From Volvariella volvacea V23 (Eukaryota; Basidiomycota; Agaricomycetes; Agaricales; Pluteaceae), in contig KB722763.1 of the NCBI GenBank assembly GCA_000349905.1, positions 7,078-29,702 of the forward strand: a DNA stretch of 22,625 nt, read 5' to 3'. Position numbers and translations under genes: made by a program. This document shows, in pieces, positions 1 to 7,893 of the stretch. Under the pieces are notes generated by a model. The model did no database searches, was not told the origin of the DNA, and saw only the letters and a list, made by a program, of their open reading frames with translations. Within the stretch, counting starts at the first letter, position 1; each line of letters starts with the position of its first letter.

Positions 1-1
1 A

Positions 2-1945
2 AACCCCTCCATAACCTTACAAAAAAAGAACGTACCCTTCCAATGGGGAATTGAGGCACAAAAAGCATTTGAAACCCTTAAGAGCCTCTTCCTTAGTAAA
101 CCCATCTTGATAGCTCCCGATACTAGCAAACCTTTTTTAGTCGAAACAGATGCATCCAAAATAGCAACTGGAGGAGTACTCAAACAACAAGATACCAACG
201 GAGACTGGCATCCGGTCGCATACCTCTCGCAATCATTAGACCCAGCACAAAGTAACTACCAAATCTATGATCGAGAACTCCTAGCCATCATACGAGCCCT
301 ACAGGCATGGAGACAATATTTGTTAGGGAATCAACACACGACAACAATATATTGCGACCATCGAAACTTAACGTATTACCGAGAGCCACAAAAATTAACA
401 CCCAGACAAGCCCGCTGGCAGTTAGAACTCTCGCAGTTCGACATACGACTAATACATAAACCCGGAAGAACGCTAATAATGGCAGATGCACTATCTAGAA
501 GGTCCAACCTGAATACTCCCGAATCTACGGAAAAAACAACGGTATTACCACCGTCCGTTTTTATCAGCAAAATAGATACCAGTACGGCGGAAGAAATAAA
601 ACAAGCCCCGATTCAAGATGACAAAATACGCCAAATCATCGAAGGATTACTCGGAACCTCACCATTACCTAAACACGTCAGGAGAGAAGACTGGACAATA
701 AATGAAGGACTACTCTACTACCAAGGACGTTGCTACGTACCAGAGCATCAGAATCTAAGACACGAAATTATCAAAACTACGCATAACACGCCTACAATCG
801 CACACCCCGGGTTATTACAAACCCTCGTTATTCTCCGAAGGTACTATTGGTGGCCAGGAATGTACACGATGGTAAAAAAGTACGTAGAAGGATGCACACC
901 ATGCCAACAAATGAAGATCAATACACACCCAACAAAACCTCCTTTGATACCAATTCAGCCGATAGCGGATGACCGACCATTTTCCACCATCACAATGGAC
1001 TTCATCACCGACCTACCCGAATCACGAGGGTTCAATGCCCTTCTTGTCATCATAGATCATGGGGGAACCAAGGGGATGATCATCAACCCCTGCCAAAAAG
1101 ATATCACCGCAGAGGAAACGGCGGAACTAATACACAACTCCATATACCGAAGATTCAGACTACCACGGAAGATCATATCTGACAGAGGTGCACAGTTCGC
1201 AGCACAAATATTCCAAGAATGGCAGAAGTTGATAGGCACAAAAACGGCCCTTAGTACCGCGTATCATCCACAAACAGATGGAGAAACGGAACGAATGAAT
1301 CAGGAAATCGAAACCTATTTAAGGATATATTGCGGCAATTTCCCCAAAGAATGGGCAGCTCCCAATCACATCACAAACCTAGAATTTTCTCACAATTTCC
1401 GAACCCCGAACGCCAGGAATGAATCGCCCTTCTACCTCATGATGGGGTATCATCCGAAGGCCATACCGGAATATCCCGAACCATCATACATCCCTGACGT
1501 CAACAAACGATTACGCGTCCTCACCGAAGCAAGAAAAGAAGCGTTAGCTGCTCACGAATTGGCAAGAATCAAGATGACGAAATGGAACACTACAAAATAT
1601 ACACCCTTTAAAGTAGGGGAACAAGTATGGTTAGAAGCAAAAAACCTCAAAACCCATAGAATTGCGAAGAAACTAGCACCAAAGCGGGAAGGACCATTCA
1701 AAGTCACTAAGGTATTAGGACCCGTAACCTTTCAACTGGGATTACCCAAACAATGGAAGATCCATAACGTATTCCACGCATCCCTACTCACTCCGTATAA
1801 GGAAAACGACATACATGGACCAAACTTCCTGATGCCACCATCTGATATCATCAATGACGAAGAAGAGTGGGAAGTAGAAAACATCATCAAACACCGCTGG
1901 ATAGGCCCAAAAAGGAAACGACAAGTCGAATACCTAATCGCATGA
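2..1945 (+). CDS. Pol polyprotein, C-terminal part (RNase H, integrase, truncated chromodomain)
   Basis: The frame is open from base 2, so this is the tail of a larger polyprotein. Residues counted from base 2: the end of the RT connection, then RNase H with the acidic set VETDAS, YDRELLAI, YCDHRNL and MADALSR; a spacer; the integrase HHCC zinc finger (AHPGLLQ ... GCTPCQQ); the DDE core with MDFITDLP, ISDRGAQF and the Glu of DGETERMNQ; a GPY/F module (KREGPFKV, HNVFHASLL); and the start of a chromodomain (EWEVENIIKHRW). The frame stops at TGA 1943-1945 inside the chromodomain just before KGYPS, where family members have Trp. All catalytic acids visible in RNase H and integrase are intact, so the element looks young. 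It copies and integrates element DNA; chromodomain integrases are thought to favour heterochromatin. Strong family call. Confidence 0.93.
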   Translation, partial: NPSITLQKKNVPFQWGIEAQKAFETLKSLFLSKPILIAPDTSKPFLVETDASKIATGGVLKQQDTNGDWHPVAYLSQSLDPAQSNYQIYDRELLAIIRALQAWRQYLLGNQHTTTIYCDHRNLTYYREPQKLTPRQARWQLELSQFDIRLIHKPGRTLIMADALSRRSNLNTPESTEKTTVLPPSVFISKIDTSTAEEIKQAPIQDDKIRQIIEGLLGTSPLPKHVRREDWTINEGLLYYQGRCYVPEHQNLRHEIIKTTHNTPTIAHPGLLQTLVILRRYYWWPGMYTMVKKYVEGCTPCQQMKINTHPTKPPLIPIQPIADDRPFSTITMDFITDLPESRGFNALLVIIDHGGTKGMIINPCQKDITAEETAELIHNSIYRRFRLPRKIISDRGAQFAAQIFQEWQKLIGTKTALSTAYHPQTDGETERMNQEIETYLRIYCGNFPKEWAAPNHITNLEFSHNFRTPNARNESPFYLMMGYHPKAIPEYPEPSYIPDVNKRLRVLTEARKEALAAHELARIKMTKWNTTKYTPFKVGEQVWLEAKNLKTHRIAKKLAPKREGPFKVTKVLGPVTFQLGLPKQWKIHNVFHASLLTPYKENDIHGPNFLMPPSDIINDEEEWEVENIIKHRWIGPKRKRQVEYLIA

Positions 1946-2209
1946 AAGGGATACCCTTCTTCGGAAAATAGATGGGAAAAGGAAGAACTTCTTACGAATG
2001 CCCCCGAAATACTCAAGAAGTATAAAAAGGAGCACAATATCCTCACATCCGAAGCATCTTCACCATCCTTTTCTTCTCATGAGTCAATACATCACCAACC
2101 CCGAAGCAGTCGCCGCCGCCATCACCCAGATCCACGACTGGATCAGGGAGAGTCCCGCCAACCGGGATCAGATACTCAACCACTTCGCCGTTCTACACGC
2201 GCAAGGTGA
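1946..2209 (+). other. Chromodomain remainder beyond the stop codon
   Basis: In the same frame as pol, the sequence after TGA keeps reading as a good chromodomain second half: KGYPSSENRWEKEELL, then a C-terminal helix (APEILKKYKKEHN) and a basic Ser/Arg/His-rich tail until TGA at 2207-2209. The stop therefore replaces the tryptophan that normally belongs to the methyl-lysine-binding aromatic cage. A single G-to-A change (TGG to TGA) accounts for it; translational readthrough is a less likely alternative. The tail overlaps the start of the next ORF (ATG at 2079) by about 130 nt in another frame. Confidence 0.8.
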
Positions 2210-3011
2210 CCCCCTGCGCATAGCCGCGTTCACCCTCCTCACGTCGTCCGAAATAATGGACAATCTTAGAGGAGGATCTTCCAACCTCTCAAGGGCAGTA
2301 GAATCCATGCACCAAGCGGTGCAGTATCTAAATCAAGCAGCAGAAGATAATCTCGCAACCATGACACTCCTCACGTACCCATTAGCAAGGAGCGGCATTC
2401 ACATCCACGACAACCATCTGGTATGTCCACTCCACGATCGACCCCACTTACCAGCAGCACAACCCGGACCTCCGCGGTCACCACCACCACCACCGTCTCT
2501 ACCCCAGGCGGTAGACACAACTAGATCACCAGCGACAGCCGGCAACCCAGCACCGGACTCAGGAAGTCCACCCCACGAACCCCCGTTCACAGCAACGACC
2601 CCAGCCGTAATCTTAGTCACCCAAACGACAACGACGACCTCGGACTCCCCACCGTACCAGCCACAAGAAACACCTCCCACGTCACCACCAACGACACCCA
2701 GACCCGAACCCACCAACACAATTCCCCCACGACACCGAACGTCACCGCACTTATCCATAGACTCCCACGGCATTGAACAAATCACCCAGACACGTTCCCC
2801 ATCACCACCATCGTACTTTTGCCAACGATGGGACTGCCACTCACGGAACAAGCAGACGTACTCACAGGTAGAGACGTATGAAATGGACGAGGGCCCCAAT
2901 ACAGAACATATCACGGTCGTCAACCTATGCTTCCAATGCAATCGGGAATGCTTACACTTCGTCAACGGGCGACGAATTCACCCATACCACGAACGACGAA
3001 TTATTCGTTGA
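2079..3011 (+). CDS. Extra ORF 3' of pol in the gypsy element; function unknown
   Basis: A 310-residue ORF lies between pol and the 3' LTR, in a different frame from pol. I choose ATG 2079 (MSQYITNPEAV) because the residues before it, from 1998, are pol-overlap sequence. Three parts can be seen. Residues 1-100 are helical, with DPLRIAAFTLL and LSRAVESMHQAVQYL. The middle is a long Pro/Thr/Ser-rich linker. The C-terminus carries a cysteine cluster (CQRWDC, then CFQCNREC) followed by HPYHER, suggesting a zinc-binding module. It is not Gag-, protease- or envelope-like by eye: there is no signal peptide or membrane segment. The frame reopens after the TGA at 3009-3011 and runs to TAA 3231-3233 with SQWGTPSNIP and TTWWGNGAADKW, so an ancestral product could have reached 3233. 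That coding length right up to the polypurine tract supports a real gene. I do not recognise the family. Confidence 0.6.
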   Translation: MSQYITNPEAVAAAITQIHDWIRESPANRDQILNHFAVLHAQGDPLRIAAFTLLTSSEIMDNLRGGSSNLSRAVESMHQAVQYLNQAAEDNLATMTLLTYPLARSGIHIHDNHLVCPLHDRPHLPAAQPGPPRSPPPPPSLPQAVDTTRSPATAGNPAPDSGSPPHEPPFTATTPAVILVTQTTTTTSDSPPYQPQETPPTSPPTTPRPEPTNTIPPRHRTSPHLSIDSHGIEQITQTRSPSPPSYFCQRWDCHSRNKQTYSQVETYEMDEGPNTEHITVVNLCFQCNRECLHFVNGRRIHPYHERRIIR

Positions 3012-3233
3012 CAACGACCTCTCCCTCGCCAACGACCAGCTACAATGTCACCAAGGCCATCCGCATTCGCGGACTCCCAATGGGGAACCCCCAGCAACAT
3101 ACCCCGCATCGACATCAACGACGACCAGACTACCTGGTGGGGCAACGGTGCGGCAGACAAATGGGATACCCGCCCTCAGGGTCTACCCCGAGCTCCCAGG
3201 TTATTCGGGAACCGCAGGGCCAGGGGATTTTAA

Positions 3234-3271
3234 GCTAGAGCAGCGCTCTAGCGAGTCTAGTGGGGGGGTAG
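3234..3271 (+). promoter_or_regulatory. Hairpin and polypurine tract (plus-strand primer)
   Basis: GCTAGAGC (3234-3241) and GCTCTAGC (3245-3252) form a perfect 8-bp stem with a 3-nt loop. It is followed by a G run (3262-3268, G7) and TAG just before the TGTTAC start of the LTR. The G run is in the place of the polypurine tract that primes plus-strand synthesis in LTR retrotransposons. The role of the hairpin is inference. Confidence 0.65.
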
Positions 3272-3923
3272 TGTTACGACGGTAAGAATCCGTCAAATCA
3301 GCTTGTGTATTCTCGGACTATCATCTCGCGTTCGGACTTTGTATCAGGACTCAATCTCATTTCAAGTAGTTACAACCGCTTTCAGTAACTACAAAAGCTT
3401 TCCTCCATGTAGTAATGTACGCGTGTACAGCTTACGCGTCCATAGCTTACGCGTCCATAGCTTACACGTACAAATGACTCGAGAACAGCATTTCCTTTCT
3501 TATCCACGGCATAATACCACAGAACGTATAAATACTTCAATTCTTTAGCGTAGAACTTTAGCTTGACCTCCTGTTTCTTACCTTGTACTTCTCTACTCAT
3601 TACCTCATACTTCGCTGTGCGAACAAACATCTTGACTTACCTCATTAACGCCTTTGACGACGGATCGACTCAACATTCTGTTGGCCCCAATCATCCTCAT
3701 CATCTTACTCGTTTATAACTCAAGAGTGTGCTTACACCTTTGAATTACGGAACGACGCGTTAAGGTAACGTCGCCGTAACATAAGGCCTGTACTTTTGAG
3801 TATTGCTTCTCAGATTAATCAATTTGTTCTTTCCTTGCTCTACTGCATTATCTGTGCACAAGCAACTGCCCTATTTGATTCTATTCTTGCTAAAGATTAT
3901 CTCAAAGGTAAGTACTTGTAACA
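3272..3923 (+). repeat. 3' LTR of the gypsy element (family A)
   Basis: The LTR is bounded by TGTTAC and GTAACA, the usual TG...CA inverted ends, and directly follows the polypurine tract. The 3' part (ATAAGGCCTGTACTT onward, through TCTGTGCACAAGCAACT and GGTAAGTACTTGTAACA) is nearly identical to the 3' part of the solo LTR at 10108-10661, so both belong to related subfamilies with different U3 regions. The U3 holds a 15-bp tandem repeat with ACGCGT boxes (separate entry). The TATA-like position reads ACATAAGG rather than the TATATAAGG of the relative. A short AT-rich ORF inside the LTR is not credible. Confidence 0.85.
3419..3473 (+). repeat. 15-bp tandem repeat with ACGCGT boxes in LTR U3
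   Basis: The unit AGCTTACGCGTCCAT starts at 3429 and 3444, and a diverged copy AGCTTACACGTAC starts at 3459. Perfect ACGCGT hexamers sit at 3419, 3434 and 3449, with a variant ACACGT at 3464, all 15 bp apart; a further ACGCGT is at 3755 in the same LTR. ACGCGT is the MluI cell-cycle box bound by the fungal MBF (Mbp1-type APSES) factors. Regulatory use here is inference. Confidence 0.6.
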
Positions 3924-3942
3924 AGCACTAGTAAACAATTTT

Positions 3943-6900
3943 TTGTCTATGCTCCTGAAGTGCCGAAAGGCTGCAGCTGAAAAGGCTACAAATGCAAAGC
4001 TTCAAACATGGCTGAAAGACCACATCAAACCTGAAGCACCTTGTATCGTTCTATATAGTGACAAGGCTTTCTGTGATCCTACAATCGAGTGGCTAGTTGC
4101 AACCAATCAGGTGAGCCAGTTATGTTTTTTCTGTTGTACATGCATCTATATTCACATTCAACTAGCCAATTCAAGCACTCAAACACCCTAAGTTCAAGGA
4201 TATGATTGACATTGCCTTTCAAACAACCAATGGAGTGAAAATACCTGGCCAAAAGCAAACTCAAAGTGAAATCATTGGGATGTTTAACTTGAAAATCCAG
4301 TCATTGAGGGATCATCTTAATGCGAGCCCTTCTCAGTCTTATAGTCTCTTGTTCTTTATACCATTGCTAGAGTTTTGTTGTCTCTGGCCTTGCCAACCTC
4401 ACCTTTGATATGTGGCAGGCCTCAAATGTTGATAGTTACCAGGCCATCACTGGGTCCTGGGTCAAGGTGGTAAGCCCAAAGGAATATAAGATCCAGTCTG
4501 CACTTCTGGGCTTTACAAGGCTCAATGCATCACATAATGGTCAAGCACTTGGCTGTGCTCTTTACAGAGTTGTCTCTTGAGTTGGAATTGCACATAAGGT
4601 GTGTTCTCTGCCAGGTACTCACCCACATTGTGCTTATTCTTTTGCACAGATTGGTTGGGTCACCTGTGACAATGCTAGCAATAATGACACTGCCCTTGTT
4701 GATTTTGCATCACGCATAGCCAAATGGGGCTACAAATGGTGTCTGACACAATGCCATATCCAGTGAGCTTGACCAGATTAATTTTTCCATGATTTTTTTG
4801 TGGTTATTCCAGGTGTCTTACATATATCATTAACCTTGCAATGCAAGCACTGATTTCAGTCCACAGCAAATCAAAATACTACAATCCTCACTTGCCTGAC
4901 AAGGACAAAGTTGGTCTAATTCGTACAATAACTATCAAGGTCAGGTTTTTATCAATAAACCTTTTTATATTTTTATAAGTTAATCTCCTGTAAAAGCAGT
5001 CATCATTAAAGCAAAAAGGCATATTCCTAGATCTACAAGTGAAGGATGGGAAAACTCCAGCACTTCAGCCATTGTTGGGAAAAAAGCAAATGCTCAGATT
5101 TTATTCCCAAGCGAAGAATAGTAAGTAAAAGTGTGAAAAGAAAAGGCTAACTTGTAGTCACCTACCTATTCCCAAGCGAAGAATCTTTAAAGCTGGGGAA
5201 TAGGTAGTAAGAGCAGTATGGTATATATACTACTCAAAGATAAATAAAGATAAATAAAGAAATATAATTTCTTTGGTAGAGAGAAGTGGAGGAGTAAGAA
5301 TGAAGGTATCAAAGTGGGAGTCCTGAGTGAAGAGTGTAGTGCACAGATCAGGGGACATGTAAGCTGGGTTGGCATGTACGTGTAAGCCCATGTCATGCAC
5401 AGTCAATGTGGGAAGAGGACAGAGTTATATGAGATCATAACTGATCTTCTGACTCAATACATGTCTATCTAGGATAAGATTGAGTTATCAGATGCAATAA
5501 AGAACAAAGAGTATACCATATGTGGAAAATGGAGATGGGTAGAGTGGGAATAGGTATTGTAGATGAGGGTGTAGAGTGTGGATGAGTGGATGTGAGTGAG
5601 TAATGGTAGTGTGTAAGAGGGGAATGGGGTAATATGTATTATGTATCAAAGATATAATAGAGAGAATGTAGCAGAAGATGGGAAAGAAAAAGAGAAGAAG
5701 AATAATGAAGATGCTTTATGGGCATCTGGGTGTGAGTGTAGATGTTTGGTTAGTGCCTGTTGATGGTGTATAGATGCTTGATGGGCATCTGAATGTTGGG
5801 TGTTTTATGTCAGGGGCTCTTACAAGCCCTGACAGCTACTTGTTGATATGCCTATTTGGTGGTCATCAACCCATGCAATGCTTCTTTGTGCATATGAGCT
5901 CGAAAAGGTTAGTTCACCTGTCACCAATCTGCCTCTGCATTACATTGAATCTGAACCCAGTATATCAACCTATTTATTCTCTTAATTGCCCAAGAGGAGC
6001 ATGACTGAAATAGGTGTGAAAAGTTGTTCAACCTACAGCTTTCAGATGAAGAATGGAGGTGTGTAAAGTGTTTTATTGTCTTTCTTGATGTTGGTTCAAT
6101 ATTTTTGATTTTATATGTGTACTGAGGCATTTTGCAGCAAGTAAAATTGGCACAACAAGCATTTTCATCAGACCAGGGCCTTGCACTTCATCTTGCCCTT
6201 CCTGCACTTAAGGCATTACACAAAGCATTGTTGTTGCATGCTACTAAATCTAAATATGCTGATTATCACAATGCAATCATGGCCACAACTGAAAAGGTTA
6301 ACGAGTACTATAATTGGTCAGCTGAGTCTGATGCATACACCTTTGCAATGTGTATGTATATATTCAGGTTTATATCTTGAGCCCAAATCTCATCAGTTTC
6401 CAGTCCTAGATCCAGAACGCAAACTCAATGACATCAAACAGCACTGGGGCAAAGACTTGCACAGAGAAGTCCTCATGTATGCAGAAGAAATTGTAAGTCT
6501 GCTGATATTTATTGGCAAATGAACTATTCACAGTTCACAGTATAAGGAGCACTATCTTGCAATGAACGTGAATACAGACAGCAACCCTGAGTCACATATT
6601 CATAAATCTGCACAGAGCAAGCTTGTTGGTTGGCTTTTCCCCCAACTCTCAGACTCCAATAGCAAAAACAAAGACTTACCATGCACCTTACAAAATAACA
6701 CTACTCCATGGCAGGCAGGGTTCAATAAGTATTTTAATATGTTATTTAAGTTGGGCATAATAATAATTGTTGAATTTTGGGGTGTAAGATTGCTTTCTTG
6801 TTCATGATCTTTGTCACTCAATTAATTTAACAGTTACATTCCTCTCAACACCCAGTGTGGACATCACTAGCACATGATTACCTCCTTATAATGGCATCAT

Positions 6901-7175
6901 CTACATTGAGTAAGCAGATGTTTTCCTTTGCTGGTATCACCATCTCAAAATGCCAAAACCGCCTCAAGCAAGACATTGTTAAAGTACTTCAGTTCCTCAA
7001 GTGTGCAATGCAGAAGGATTTGTTGTTCTGGAAGGTTGAAATGGCAGCAGCTAAGCTAGAAGAGAGGGAGGAGGATGGCTTTGTAGTGGAAGAGGGCTGG
7101 AATGAGTTTCTTGATGATGATGTTCTCCTTTTTGATGTTGGGGAGAATGATGGTGACATAGATATAGATCCTTAA
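3943..7175 (+). pseudogene. hAT-family transposase, multi-exon, broken
   Basis: Conserved hAT blocks occur in order across about ten exon pieces: PTIEWLVATNQ, then an intron (4111-4165, GT-AG), PIQALKHPKFKDMI, VKIPGQKQTQSEIIGMF, LTFDMWQASNVDSYQAITG, SALLGFTRLNASHNGQALG, GWVTCDNASNNDTALVDF (catalytic-core aspartate region), CLTYIINLAMQALIS, MPIWWSSTHAML, LSDEEWRCVK, AQQAFSSDQGLALHLALP, DIKQHWGKDL, and the C-terminal hAT dimerisation block PVWTSLAHDYLLIMASS ... ITISKCQNRLKQDIV with an acidic tail to TAA 7173-7175. Breaks seen: TGA at 4578-4580 where family members have Arg, a TGA near 6004, an LTR between the LQP and LVDM blocks, and a GC instead of GT at one likely donor near 4323. The exon-intron pattern is otherwise preserved, implying fairly recent decay. 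It would cut and paste hAT ends; now inactive. Confidence 0.85.
5073..5834 (-). repeat. Family-B solo LTR, copy 1, inside the hAT transposase
   Basis: Read on the minus strand it starts TGTCAGGG and ends CCCAACA. Flanks GCCAT (5068-5072) and GCTAC (5835-5839) fit a 5-bp target duplication that has since diverged at two sites. Removing LTR plus one flank restores the transposase frame across the site, which supports the boundaries. It aligns along its length with 10051-11298 (without its insert) and 17466-19008 (without its insert). It contains a TATATATAC promoter-like site near 5221-5230 and a duplicated GATGCTT-TGGGCATCTG segment (about 5709 and 5773) missing from copy 3. Confidence 0.85.
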
Positions 7176-7216
7176 TACCACTCATATTTCCTTTTCCTCA
7201 ATTTTGATGCTTTTGA

Positions 7217-7364
7217 CTTGTAAGCCATGGTTTGAGCTAAGCCAAGCCTGGGCCTGAGTTTAAGCCTGCATTAATGGCCTGGCTTGGATTTTCCAAGGTC
7301 TTGAGCCCACCAAAGCCAAGCTCAAGCTGTGGCTCTGAGGCTGAGCTGAGCTAGAACATTACCC
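7217..7364 (+). repeat. hAT 3' subterminal repeat zone and putative terminal repeat
   Basis: The stretch is packed with AAGCC, GAGCC and their reverse complements (for example GAGCTAAGCCAAGCCTGGG and GGCTGAGCTGAGCTAG) and ends with GAACATTACCC. Clustered short motifs next to the ends are typical transposase-binding zones of hAT elements. The terminal repeat cannot be verified because the left end of the element is absent. Confidence 0.55.
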
Positions 7365-7893
7365 ACCTCCCCCAAAATTTGTGGTCTTCTTCAACAATAT
7401 TGCAGAATTAATATGAGCCTATCAAGCATTTCAATCAGTCTTTGGGCAACAATACAGAAATAAGGTTATGTGGTTCAACTCTTTAATGATGAATGCACAT
7501 AAAGAAGAGGTCATAAGGAAGTAAAGAAGAGGTCATAAGAAAGCTCCAGAATAGCAAGATCTGGGGTATTTTCACTACAAATTTCTTTGGTATGATAAGA
7601 AGTAGGACATACTTTTGTGTTTAATAGCTGACTTTGTTAGTAAGAAATGGACTTGTTAGATATATGAGTGGTTATACAGTGGCAAGCAATAAAGTCACTC
7701 TTAATACTATAACAGCAATTCAGTCAAGGTGTGAGAGACTAGCACTTATGGTCAACAGTGTTGTATTTTATAGAACCTGAGTATGATGAGGTGTTTCATT
7801 GGGAAAAGAAGAAAAAGAAGTGGTTAAAGGAGAAGAAGAAAAAAAAAAACAACATAGAAATTAACCAACTTAATAAGAGAATGCAACAAGAGC
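7365..7893. other. AT-rich gap without a recognisable gene
   Basis: No convincing ORF is seen. A 22-bp near-perfect tandem duplication (AAAGAAGAGGTCATAAG core) lies at 7501-7544, and an A-rich stretch of AAGAAGAAAAAA type lies around 7805-7850. Confidence 0.6.

Larger units (their letters stand above)
1..3923 (+). mobile_element. Ty3/gypsy chromovirus, 3' half
   Basis: The window opens inside the pol gene of a long terminal repeat retrotransposon. Order seen: end of reverse transcriptase, RNase H, integrase with zinc finger and catalytic core, GPY/F module, chromodomain start, extra ORF, polypurine tract, 3' LTR. This order (integrase after RNase H, chromodomain at the Pol C-terminus) is diagnostic of Ty3/gypsy chromoviruses. 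The 5' LTR, gag, protease and most of RT lie outside the window. The base following the LTR starts AGCAC (3924-3928), the candidate right target-site duplication; its partner is not visible. The element abuts the truncated 5' side of the hAT transposon, so it probably inserted into it. Confidence 0.93.
3924..7364 (+). mobile_element. Decayed hAT DNA transposon, 5' end missing
   Basis: A hAT-superfamily transposase with introns occupies most of the stretch and is followed by a subterminal zone rich in AAGCC/GAGCC motifs ending GAACATTACCC. The left end is cut by the gypsy LTR, and the BED zinc finger and 5' terminal inverted repeat are not seen. A family-B solo LTR (5073-5834) is inserted in the coding region. 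The exact right end (about 7363) is inferred because the left terminal repeat is unavailable for comparison. Confidence 0.8.

Noticed and set aside
2399..2965. 188-codon minus-strand ORF opposite the extra gypsy ORF
   Set aside because: It is the mirror of the Pro/Thr-rich linker, giving low-complexity Gly/Val-rich sequence with no domain; the plus-strand frame has the cysteine module and proper placement.
2878..3285. 135-codon plus-strand ORF overlapping the end of the extra ORF and the LTR start
   Set aside because: It runs across the polypurine tract into the LTR, and its composition lacks any motif; the frame of the extra ORF itself continues better to 3233.
5187..5396. Small minus-strand ORFs recurring in family-B LTR copies (also 17553-17787, 18797-19009)
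   Set aside because: They recur because the LTR recurs; frames are not conserved in length and contain low-complexity Ser/Leu/Tyr sequence.
5073..5834. Reading family B as a MITE because of the TGTCAGGG ... CCCTGACA pair
   Set aside because: That pair lies entirely at one end as a hairpin. The true ends are TG...CA with 5-bp duplications and internal TATA box, so these are solo LTRs.
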